Origin: Sphingomonas sp. Root720
GTDB lineage: Bacteria; Pseudomonadota; Alphaproteobacteria; Sphingomonadales; Sphingomonadaceae
Length of the DNA: 64,000 nucleotides
Direction: 5' to 3'
Assembly: GCF_001428605.1 (NCBI RefSeq)
Contig: NZ_LMID01000012.1
Span: forward strand, 1-64,000
The notes below the pieces were generated by a model that was given only the letters and a program-made list of their open reading frames with translations, ran no database searches and was not told where the DNA came from. The translations under genes were made by a program, and so were the position numbers. This document shows positions 26,086 to 33,871 of the stretch, one piece after another (the first letter of the stretch is position 1; each line of letters starts with the position of its first letter).

Positions 26086-27083
26086 GATGCGGCTCCGGCT
26101 AGAGGATTGTTCACCGCGTTCCAGGCGTCTTCGAAATAGCGTCGCGGATTGTCCATTACGATCTCGTCTAGCTGCGCCTGGGACAGGCCCATGCGGCGAA
26201 GTTCGGGGAAGATATTTTCGAAAAGATGGGTGAGCTTGTGGTTGGGCATGGCCTTGCTCAGTTCGGCCGGGTCGATATTGCCCATCGCCCCCTGCCAGCA
26301 GGCGATCGAATCATGCGAGACGACGACGCGATGGCCGTGGCCCGCTTCGACCAGCGCGGCGAGATTCTTCATGCGGACGGCGTCCGGCACCTCAAATTCG
26401 ATACCGAACCGGTCGAAGCCGACATAGGAATCGCGTTCCGCGAGCGATGTCTGATAGCCTAGGTCGGCGGTGCCACAGCTATGCCCGACGATCAGGCTGG
26501 ACGATCGGACGCCTTCGCCGGTGGCGATATCGATCTGGTCGTGGCCGCAGGTGCAGCGTTCGGTGTGCGAGATCAGCGGCACGCCGCTATGCTTGGCCGC
26601 ACGCGCGGCGGCGGTAAGCACCTTACGCTCATAGTGCGTCACCGCGCCGTCGCCGGTGGCGATCTTGATCACGCCGCAGCGTATGCCCGTATCGCCGACG
26701 CCATCCTCGATTTCCTTAAGGAAGACCTCGGTGATCTGCTCCACTGACAGCGCGTTGAAGGTGTAGGTGATCCCCATCGATTCGGCATAGGCGCCAGTCG
26801 CGCAGATCAGGTTGATGCCGGATTTCTGGGACACTTCGGCATAGAGCTCCACGTCGCGGCCCATGTCCATCGGGCAGGGATCGATCACCGACCGTACGCC
26901 ATGCGCATGCAGCGCCTGGAAGGCGTCCACAACTCGCTCGACGGCTTCCTGTCGCCTGAACACCGGTTGGCGCGCATCCATGAACCAGCCGGGGAAACCG
27001 ATCAGCACATGCTCGTGGACGAGGGTGCGGCCCAATTCGGTACTGCTCAACGGTCCCGTCACCGTGTTGACCTTGATGCCCAT
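26082..27083 (-). CDS. Phosphotriesterase-family metal hydrolase (probable lactonase/esterase)
   Basis: 333 residues with a complete binuclear-metal set of the PTE family: His23 and His25 (LVHEHV), carboxylated-type Lys140 (GVIKIATG), His173 (ISHTE), His201 (VGHSC) and Asp258 (VSHDS). Many members hydrolyse lactones. ATG 27083 has AGGAGAG six bases ahead and starts in register with the family. It heads the operon PTE, ABM-like, hydratase, lyase, with LysR site C 61 bp upstream. Lactone opening after the Baeyer-Villiger step is a plausible role. Confidence 0.86.
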   Translation of the reverse strand: MGIKVNTVTGPLSSTELGRTLVHEHVLIGFPGWFMDARQPVFRRQEAVERVVDAFQALHAHGVRSVIDPCPMDMGRDVELYAEVSQKSGINLICATGAYAESMGITYTFNALSVEQITEVFLKEIEDGVGDTGIRCGVIKIATGDGAVTHYERKVLTAAARAAKHSGVPLISHTERCTCGHDQIDIATGEGVRSSSLIVGHSCGTADLGYQTSLAERDSYVGFDRFGIEFEVPDAVRMKNLAALVEAGHGHRVVVSHDSIACWQGAMGNIDPAELSKAMPNHKLTHLFENIFPELRRMGLSQAQLDEIVMDNPRRYFEDAWNAVNNPLAGAAS

Positions 27084-27143
27084 ACGACTCTCCTGCCGGT
27101 CTTCGCGCCGGACCCTGTCCTTACTGGGCTGCACCGATAGCTA

Positions 27144-27183
27144 GAAAGACAAACACGACATTGCCGGCATGCCCTCATGGCAT
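27144..27183 (-). promoter_or_regulatory. LysR-type site C (box plus partial second element)
   Basis: ATGCCCTCATGGCAT (27169-27183) is a match to ATGCC-N6-GCAT and overlaps the last codons of the transporter gene that ends at 27175. Fourteen bases away, toward the PTE-family gene, is GAAAGACAAAC (27144-27154), which keeps the AAGAC core of the second element at the same spacing as in sites B, D and E. Confidence 0.58.
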
Positions 27184-28083
27184 CACGGCTTCGGCGGCTT
27201 TGGCCGGGCTCGCGACAGACCGCATGATGAAAAGGAGGCCGGAGAGCGAAACGCCGGCGCCGACAGTCATCAGCATCGTCACTGGCGCTCCCAGGAAGAT
27301 ATGCGCGGCGACCACCGCAACGAGCGTCGACGCCAGGCTGAGCGGCATGATGATCGAGACATGATGACGCTGCAGCAGCCAGGCCATGCAGGCGGGGGCG
27401 ACGAGCGTGGAGCCCAGCGCGGAGAAGGCGAGCCCCATGGCGACGTCCAGGCGCATATGCTCCAGGCGCACGGGGCCATCGGGCTCCACGCCGAGCGCCA
27501 GCGGCACAAGCATTGCGCTGCCGATCAGGCCCGACCAGGCGAGAGTGTTTGGGACGGCAACGCCGCCCAGACGGCGCTGCAGCAGCGAGGCCACGGCAAG
27601 CAGGGCGGCGTTCAGGGACATCAAGGCCAGACCGGGCAGATCATCGGCGACTTGGGGGTCGAACAACATCAGGCCGACCCCGCCGAGCGCGAGCAGGATT
27701 CCAGCCACCTGCATCACTGTCGGTCGCTCGCCCAGGAACAGCACGCTCAATATGACGGCGATCGGCACCGATAGCTGGCTGGCGATCGCCAGCGCGCCGA
27801 CATTGTCGGCAAGGCTCAGCGAGAGGCTGACCAGCGCGAACATGAGGCCATAGTCGAGCCCGAGGAGAATGAGCGTGCCGGTGCTCCCGCGCACGGGCTT
27901 CAGCCAGGCGGCGCAAAGAAAGAGCACGACCAGCAGCCGGACGGCGGCGGTGGTGAGTGGGCCCAGGCCGGTCAACGCGATCTTTACCGCGATGATGTTC
28001 AGCCCCCACAGCAGACTCATCACCAGCGAGGTGGCGATGTCCGCCGCGCCAAAGGTCGCCGCGGCCCTGGACGGGGCGGACAT
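27175..28083 (-). CDS. EamA/DMT family transporter
   Basis: 302 residues made almost entirely of hydrophobic helices, about ten membrane spans in two repeats, as in EamA-type drug/metabolite transporters. There is a conserved-looking MSLLWGLNIIAVKIALTGLGPL at the first span. It starts eight bases after the aldehyde dehydrogenase stop, so the two form an operon. Substrate and direction are unknown; export of a small acid or alcohol by-product is possible. Its 3' end carries LysR site C. Confidence 0.82.
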   Translation of the reverse strand: MSAPSRAAATFGAADIATSLVMSLLWGLNIIAVKIALTGLGPLTTAAVRLLVVLFLCAAWLKPVRGSTGTLILLGLDYGLMFALVSLSLSLADNVGALAIASQLSVPIAVILSVLFLGERPTVMQVAGILLALGGVGLMLFDPQVADDLPGLALMSLNAALLAVASLLQRRLGGVAVPNTLAWSGLIGSAMLVPLALGVEPDGPVRLEHMRLDVAMGLAFSALGSTLVAPACMAWLLQRHHVSIIMPLSLASTLVAVVAAHIFLGAPVTMLMTVGAGVSLSGLLFIMRSVASPAKAAEAVMP

Positions 28084-28091
28084 GCGCGGCC

Positions 28092-29588
28092 TCAGCCGGC
28101 GATGTGCGAGGGCCGCCCTTCCAGGACGATCGTCTTCGTCTCGAGATAGGGAAGCAGGCCCTCCGTCCCGCCTTCCCGACCGACACCCGACTGCTTGAAG
28201 CCGCCGAAGGCGATGCTGAAGTCGGTGCGCCAGACATTATGGCCGACGGTGCCGGACAGCAGTCTCCGCGCGACGCGGTAGGCGCGATCCGGATCGTTGG
28301 TGAACACCGAATTGTTCAGCCCGTAGATCGTGTCGTTGGCGGTCTCGATTGCTTCGGCTTCACTGTCCACCGGAATGACGCTGAGGACAGGCCCGAATAT
28401 CTCCTCGCGCGCAATCGCGAAATCGTTGCGGACATTCCCAAACACCGTGGGTTCTATGAAGAAGCCGCGATTGAGGTGGGTGGGCCGGCCCCCGCCCGCT
28501 GCCAGCACGGCGCCCTCCTCCTTGCCCTGGGCGATCAGTTGCTCGATGCGGTCGCGCTGGCGCCGCATCGCGACCGGGCCGAGGTCCGACGATGTCTCGA
28601 ACGGGTCGCCGACGCGCATAGCGCCGAAAGAGGCGCCCAGAGCTTCGACAAGACGATCATGTTTCTGCCGGGGGACGATGATCCGTGTCAGCGACGAACA
28701 GACCTGGCCGGACAAGAAGCAGGCCGGCTGCGCGATAGCCTGCGCCGCCGCCTCGACGTCGTAGTCGTCCAGAATGACGGCGGCCGACTTGCCGCCCAGT
28801 TCGAGGGTGTAGCGGGTGATCCGATCGCCGCACAGCGCCGCAATCCGCCGTCCGGCCGCAGTCGAGCCGGTGAACGCGATCTTGTCGATGCCCGGATGGC
28901 GCACCAGCGCCTCGGAGACGTCGCGATCGGCGGTGATGATGTTGAGGACGCCGGCCGGAAGGGAGACCGCTTCCGCGATCTCGGCCATGAGATAGGCCAT
29001 GCCGGGCGCCTCGGGCGACGCCTTGATGACGACGGTACATCCGGCCAGCAGGGCGGGCGCGATCTTGTTGGCGATCAGCGCCAGCGGGTGATTCCACGGG
29101 ATGATCGCGGCGACCACGCCGACCGGTTCCCGCGTCAGCAGGCCGGTATGTCCCCCGGCCAAGGGTTTGTGTTGTTCCTCGAAGGGGAAGGTTTCCGCGA
29201 GGCCGGCGTAATAATGGAACGTGTCGCCGACGGCATTGCCCGCCAGGGCCGCAACGCTTTGCAGCACTCCTGTCTCGTTCGGCCAGATTCGAGCGATGTC
29301 GCCGCTTCGTTCGGAAACCGCACGGCCGATGGCGTTCAGGAAAGTGGCGCGCTCCGCATGGCCGAGACGCGGCCACGGGCCGCGGTCGAACGCATCGCGT
29401 GCCGCCGCGACCGCGCGGTTCATGTCGCTTTCGCGCGCCTCGGCGACGCTGGCATAATATTCCTCGCTGATCGGCGAGACGAGATCGAACCGGTCGCTCG
29501 AGCTTGGATCGACCCATTGGCCACCGATAAAAAACTGGTCCCGATGGCCGTAGGGAACATCGATTCCTCTGCCGATCGTCGTCGCCAT
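28092..29588 (-). CDS. NAD(P)-dependent aldehyde dehydrogenase
   Basis: About 498 residues with standard ALDH motifs: PWNHPLALIANKIAPALLAG, FTGSTAAGR, the catalytic Glu in LELGGKSA, and the nucleophile Cys in SGQVCSSLTRI. The C-terminal IAFGGFKQSGVGREGG is also typical. It oxidises an aldehyde to an acid, perhaps the product of the GMC enzyme. ATG 29588 is preferred because GGGAGAGAG precedes it; an upstream ATG at 29627 lacks a good ribosome-binding site. LysR site D lies about 100 bp upstream. Confidence 0.9.
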   Translation of the reverse strand: MATTIGRGIDVPYGHRDQFFIGGQWVDPSSSDRFDLVSPISEEYYASVAEARESDMNRAVAAARDAFDRGPWPRLGHAERATFLNAIGRAVSERSGDIARIWPNETGVLQSVAALAGNAVGDTFHYYAGLAETFPFEEQHKPLAGGHTGLLTREPVGVVAAIIPWNHPLALIANKIAPALLAGCTVVIKASPEAPGMAYLMAEIAEAVSLPAGVLNIITADRDVSEALVRHPGIDKIAFTGSTAAGRRIAALCGDRITRYTLELGGKSAAVILDDYDVEAAAQAIAQPACFLSGQVCSSLTRIIVPRQKHDRLVEALGASFGAMRVGDPFETSSDLGPVAMRRQRDRIEQLIAQGKEEGAVLAAGGGRPTHLNRGFFIEPTVFGNVRNDFAIAREEIFGPVLSVIPVDSEAEAIETANDTIYGLNNSVFTNDPDRAYRVARRLLSGTVGHNVWRTDFSIAFGGFKQSGVGREGGTEGLLPYLETKTIVLEGRPSHIAG

Positions 29589-29688
29589 CGCTCTCTCCCG
29601 CCTGCTGGATCCCGCGCCGTCATTCATGCGACGCCATGCTCGCCGAAATGCGACCGAAGTAGATCATAGAAGGCCGTGGCGATGCCAC

Positions 29689-29728
29689 ATAAGACTTAAG
29701 CGCTATGGTAGCCATGCAGGATCGGTAT
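29689..29728 (-). promoter_or_regulatory. LysR-type site D (box plus second element)
   Basis: ATAAGACTTAA (29689-29699) is followed after exactly 14 bases by ATGCAGGATCGGTAT (29714-29728). From the second element to the end of the box the sequence aligns with site B, including CTTA-GCGC-ATG and GCCATGC. The second element faces the aldehyde dehydrogenase. The gap 29,589-29,842 holds this site and T5 and no gene. Confidence 0.65.
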
Positions 29729-29744
29729 GCCAGCGCAGTAATAA

Positions 29745-29760
29745 AAACGTACGGCCGTAA
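29745..29760. promoter_or_regulatory. TetR-type operator-like site (T5)
   Basis: AAACGTACGGCCGTAA matches AAACG-N6-CGTTT in 8 of 10 fixed positions and lies 83 bp before TonB receptor 2. If functional, this promoter region would answer both the LysR protein (site D) and the TetR protein. It is the weakest of the five TetR-type sites. Confidence 0.4.
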
Positions 29761-29842
29761 GATTCTTGTTGCCATTGGTCTTCATTGATGGGCAATCTCG
29801 CATGGCAGGCGCAGAACGCCGCACGTCCTTCAGGAGAGGATC

Positions 29843-32164
29843 ATGATCCGCATGTCTCGCAGACGACTTGTCATCGCCGCGCTATTGTCAGGCGCGCAGC
29901 TGGGCCCCGCGCTCGCCGCTCCGGTCGAACCACAGGACGAAGCTGCGCCCGGCGAGATCATCGTTACCGCCCAGAAACGGGAGCAGACGCTGAGCGACGT
30001 TCCGATGTCGGTCACCGCGTTGAGCGGCGAGCAACTTTCGATCCGCGGGATCGCAAGTGTCGAGAGCCTGGTAAAGGTCACCCCGGGCCTGAGCTATGTG
30101 GAAAGCGGAAATGGCGTACCGGTATATTCGCTGCGCGGCGTCGGCTTCTTCGACAATGCGCTCGGCGCGCGTCCGACGGTCAGCGTCTATCAGGATGAGG
30201 TTCCGTTACCCTTCCTTTCGATGGCGCAGGGTGCCGCGCTGGATCTTGCACGGGTAGAAGTGCTGAAGGGGCCGCAGGGCACGCTGTTCGGACAAAACGC
30301 GACCGGCGGGGCGATCAACTACATCGCCGCGAAGTCGACGCGGGATCTCTCGGCCGGGCTGACGGCCAGCTACGGCCGCTTCGGCACGATCGACGCCAAT
30401 GGCTATGTGAGCGGACAGCTAGCTTCGGGCGTCGGCTTCCGGGCGTCGGGCCGGGTGCTGCGCGGCGGCGACTGGCAGCGCAGTGTGGCCCGCGACGCAT
30501 CGCTGGGCCAGAAGCGTTTCTATCAGGGAAGGCTGCTGCTCGAACTGCAGCCCGGTGAGCGCACGTCGATCAGGCTGGCTGCCACCGGCTTCCGCGACAA
30601 ATCGGACACGCAGGCGGCGCAGCTGCAACAGCTGATCGTCCAGGTGCCGGCGTTCGCGGCGAATGTGCCGCTCATCTTCACCTTTCCGAAGGCTCCTGCC
30701 GACAATCGCGCGGCGGACTGGGATGCCGGGCGCGACTATGGCCGCGACAGCCGTTTCTACCAGTTCTCGGCTAGGGCCGAGCATGAGCTGGGCGACGCGT
30801 TGCGGGTAACCTCGCTGACCGCCTATGCCCATATGAAGGTCCACCATCTGGTCGATCAGGACGGGATGCCCGTCACGGCGTCGCTCAACGATATCAGCGG
30901 TCGGCTGTCCTCCTTCTACCAGGAGCTGCGCTTTTCGGGCGAGTCGGGGCCTGTGCAGTTCGTGGTCGGCGGCAATTACCAGCGCGACAAGACCGACGAG
31001 TTCGATCGGCTGCGATCGCCTTACACGACCTTCCACTTCTCGTCGCTCCCGCTCGGGACGGGGAGCGCGCTCGATCTCGACAGCCACCAGCGAGCCCGGA
31101 CGATCGCCGCTTTCGCCAACGTCGATGTGGAACTGAACAGCCGGTTCACCGTGCATGGCGGTCTACGCTACACCCGCGACAAACTCCATCATGAAGGCTG
31201 TCCGCTTGCCGGCGACGCCGACACCGCGAGGACCTTCAGCAGCCGGTTCAGCGCCCTGCGCGCGCAGCGCGGTCTGGGGGCGATCGTCATTCCGGTCGGT
31301 GGCTGCCTGTCGCTGAACGACACGCTGACCCCGACCCGCGACGACGGCGACCTGAAGGAAGACAATCTATCGTGGCGCACCGGGCTTGACTGGAAGCCGG
31401 GCCCGCGCACCTTGGTCTATCTGAACGTCAGCCGCGCCTACAAGGCGGGCAGCGCGTCGCCGATCCCCAGTTTCGGCGTACAGGCGCTCGCCCCGGTGAC
31501 GCAGGAATCGGTGCTGGCCTATGAAGCGGGTTTTAAGGTTCCCATCGTCGCGCGGATGCTGGAGGCGACCGGCGCGGTCTTTTACTATGACTATTCCGAC
31601 AAGCAGCTGCTCGGCCGAAAGGTTGTGGAGCCCAATATCCTCGGCGCGCTGCCGGGTGTGGTGAATGTGCCGACGTCGCGCATCAAGGGCGCGGAATTCC
31701 AGGTGAACGCTTATCCGTCGAGCGGGCTGACGCTGTCTGTCGGCGGCACCTACATCAATTCCGAGGTGACCGGCGACTTCAACAACTTCACTATCCTTAG
31801 CGTGCCGAGGAACTTTAAAGGCGACAGTTTCCCCTATACGCCCAAATATCAGCTGGTCGCAGACGGCCAATATGATGCGCCGCTCGCCGGCGATCTGAAC
31901 GCGATGGTGGGCTTCACCATCAATTACCGCAGCGAGACGAATGCGGGTTTCGGCAGCGATCCACGCCTGAAAATCCACGAATATTCGCTTATCGACGCCC
32001 GAACCGGCATTCGCGCAGCCGACCGGTCCTGGTCCGCCACCGTCTTCGTGCGCAATCTGATGAACACCTATTATTGGACCAACATCGCGCGTCTATCGGA
32101 CGCGATCCGCCGCTATGCCGGGCAGCCGCGGACCTATGGGCTCGAACTGAGCACCCGATTCTGA
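29843..32164 (+). CDS. TonB-dependent outer-membrane receptor (paralogue 2)
   Basis: 773 residues: signal peptide (RLVIAALLSGAQLGPALAAP), EIIVTAQKREQTLSDVP near the mature N-terminus, plug domain with GPQGTLFGQNATGGAINYIA, and a barrel ending YGLELSTRF with a terminal Phe as expected for BAM-assembled barrels. AGGAGAGG precedes the ATG. It is clearly paralogous to the receptors at 20.6 and 33.9 kb and lies directly upstream of an MFS permease, giving an outer-plus-inner membrane uptake pair. Confidence 0.92.
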   Translation: MIRMSRRRLVIAALLSGAQLGPALAAPVEPQDEAAPGEIIVTAQKREQTLSDVPMSVTALSGEQLSIRGIASVESLVKVTPGLSYVESGNGVPVYSLRGVGFFDNALGARPTVSVYQDEVPLPFLSMAQGAALDLARVEVLKGPQGTLFGQNATGGAINYIAAKSTRDLSAGLTASYGRFGTIDANGYVSGQLASGVGFRASGRVLRGGDWQRSVARDASLGQKRFYQGRLLLELQPGERTSIRLAATGFRDKSDTQAAQLQQLIVQVPAFAANVPLIFTFPKAPADNRAADWDAGRDYGRDSRFYQFSARAEHELGDALRVTSLTAYAHMKVHHLVDQDGMPVTASLNDISGRLSSFYQELRFSGESGPVQFVVGGNYQRDKTDEFDRLRSPYTTFHFSSLPLGTGSALDLDSHQRARTIAAFANVDVELNSRFTVHGGLRYTRDKLHHEGCPLAGDADTARTFSSRFSALRAQRGLGAIVIPVGGCLSLNDTLTPTRDDGDLKEDNLSWRTGLDWKPGPRTLVYLNVSRAYKAGSASPIPSFGVQALAPVTQESVLAYEAGFKVPIVARMLEATGAVFYYDYSDKQLLGRKVVEPNILGALPGVVNVPTSRIKGAEFQVNAYPSSGLTLSVGGTYINSEVTGDFNNFTILSVPRNFKGDSFPYTPKYQLVADGQYDAPLAGDLNAMVGFTINYRSETNAGFGSDPRLKIHEYSLIDARTGIRAADRSWSATVFVRNLMNTYYWTNIARLSDAIRRYAGQPRTYGLELSTRF

Positions 32165-32219
32165 TCGTCCGGATGGGCGGGGCGGTCCGAGGGCCGCTCG
32201 CATCTAGCAGGGAAGCGTC

Positions 32220-33458
32220 GTGACGATGGATCGAAACGAGCTACGCGACGGATGGCGGCTGATCGTGGCGCTGCATATCGCGATCGCCTTCGGCGTGGCC
32301 GTGATGCTGCCCTTCTCCATGGGGGCTTTCGTCGTGCCGTTGTCGGGCGAGTTCGGCTGGAGCCGGCAGCAGATCGGATCGGCGGTGTCCATCTTCGCCG
32401 CCGGCTGCGTGCCGATGAGCTTCGTCGTCGGATATCTAGCCGATCGCTTCGGCGCGCGAAAAATATTGATATTGTCGCATATCGGTCTGGCGCTGTGCTT
32501 CGCTCTGTACGCCGGCGTGCAGACCTTGTGGCATTTTCACGCCGTGAGCATCCTGGTTCCGCTTCTGGGCGGCGGAACGCTGGTCATCAGCGCCACTAAG
32601 TTGCTCAACGAGCATTTCGGCCGCCACCGCGGCCTGGCGCTAGGGCTGGCGCTGGCCGGCTCCGGCGTCGGGGCGCTCATCGTCCCGCTATTCGCGACCT
32701 GGCTGCTCCAGGAACTCGGATGGCGCGCCGCCTTCGCCGGGCTCGCGCTGCTGCCGCTGCTCATTGCCGCCCCGCTCGTTTTCCTGTGGGTGCGCGACGA
32801 CAGCCGCACCGCCGCCGGCAGCGGTTGGATCGGGGCGGGACCGGCGGAAACCGTGCCGGGGCTCCGCTTGGCGGAAGCCTTGCAGGACTATCGTTTCTGG
32901 ATCATCGCCATTTCGTTCATCGGCGCATCGGGCGCCTATGTCGGCGTGGTCAGCAGCCTTGTGCCGATCCTGGCCGCGCAGGCATTCACTCCCTTGGCCG
33001 CCGCCAGCATGATGAGCCTGTTCGGCTTGTCGATGCTGATCGGGCGGCTGGTGACGGGCATCATGCTCGATCGGCTATGGGCGCCGCTGGTGGCGCTGAT
33101 CCTGTGCCTTCCGGCCAGCCTATCGCTGCTGTTGTGGGACGCCGCCGATGGCCGGGCGATCGGGTTGCTGGTATTCCTGATCGGTTTGGCCTCCGGGTCC
33201 GAATATGACCTGAGTGCATTCCTCGTGTCGCGATATTTCGGGCTGCGCGACTATGGGAAAATCTATGCCGCCATTTTCGCGGCCTTCGCGATCGGGGGTG
33301 TCGCGGCATCGCAACTCTATGGCTGGGCGTTCGAGCTATGGGGATCCTATCACTGGGGGATAATGGCGTCGGCCGGCGGCTTCGCGGTCTGCGCGCTGCT
33401 GCCGCTCATGCTCGGTCGGTATGTGTTTCCAAATAAAATCATAAACTCATCAGAATAG
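32220..33458 (+). CDS. MFS transporter (inner-membrane permease)
   Basis: 412 residues with about twelve hydrophobic spans and the MFS loop signature GYLADRFGARKILI between spans 2 and 3. It resembles oxalate/formate- or monocarboxylate-type MFS permeases. GTG 32220 has AGGGA six bases ahead; an ATG at 32226 is the alternative. It follows TonB receptor 2 by 55 bp and probably carries the same compound, or its acid, into the cytoplasm. Confidence 0.86.
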   Translation: MTMDRNELRDGWRLIVALHIAIAFGVAVMLPFSMGAFVVPLSGEFGWSRQQIGSAVSIFAAGCVPMSFVVGYLADRFGARKILILSHIGLALCFALYAGVQTLWHFHAVSILVPLLGGGTLVISATKLLNEHFGRHRGLALGLALAGSGVGALIVPLFATWLLQELGWRAAFAGLALLPLLIAAPLVFLWVRDDSRTAAGSGWIGAGPAETVPGLRLAEALQDYRFWIIAISFIGASGAYVGVVSSLVPILAAQAFTPLAAASMMSLFGLSMLIGRLVTGIMLDRLWAPLVALILCLPASLSLLLWDAADGRAIGLLVFLIGLASGSEYDLSAFLVSRYFGLRDYGKIYAAIFAAFAIGGVAASQLYGWAFELWGSYHWGIMASAGGFAVCALLPLMLGRYVFPNKIINSSE

Positions 33459-33493
33459 ATTAGGAAAATCTCCAAATCTCTAAATATTACGGC

Positions 33494-33533
33494 ATGCAAT
33501 TTCGGCATGCATCACATAGTGTATAAGTCTTAT
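33494..33533 (+). promoter_or_regulatory. LysR-type site E (box plus second element)
   Basis: ATGCAATTTCGGCAT (33494-33508) is the box on the opposite strand (ATGCCGAAATTGCAT), and ATAAGTCTTAT (33523-33533), a perfect copy of the second element, follows after 14 bases. The orientation is flipped relative to sites A-D, so the second element again faces its target, here TonB receptor 3 on the right. Confidence 0.68.
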
Positions 33534-33871
33534 GAGTTATCGATCGGCTCCTGTAAAGAACTCGAGCAATGAATCTGCAGAGGTGGTGTGGGCCTGGGGT
33601 GCATCGACATTCGCGGTAAAGATCACCGCGACATATGACGGCGGTTCATACCCAGAACGGCCCCGCCATCTTCCGCATGATCAAGAAGGAGATGATGCAA
33701 TGAACGGCATTCGCAGCATATCTTTCTCCGGGCCGGCCTGCGCTTCGCAGCGACGGCATCCGCGAAGGCGAGCGGACCGGCGATGAAAAACAGCCACACT
33801 GCCCGGAATCTCCCCATGCGAGGGTGATCCGGTCGGCCAACCGTTAAAAGCGAATCTCGAGGGGAGAGGAA
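33534..33871 (+). other. 338-bp leader region before TonB receptor 3
   Basis: There is no convincing gene between LysR site E and the receptor. The stretch contains an AAGGAG-like ribosome-binding site and a 28-codon frame starting near 33701, but no family resemblance and no coding bias I can defend. It is either a long 5' leader or decayed sequence left by a rearrangement. Confidence 0.4.

Noticed and set aside
28104..29669. Long plus-strand frame opposite the aldehyde dehydrogenase
   Set aside because: The minus strand carries all ALDH motifs; the opposite frame is arginine-rich and low in signature, as expected of a shadow.
33532..33786. Small frame starting inside LysR site E
   Set aside because: Its ATG lies in the second LysR element, it has no ribosome-binding site, and the composition is not protein-like.
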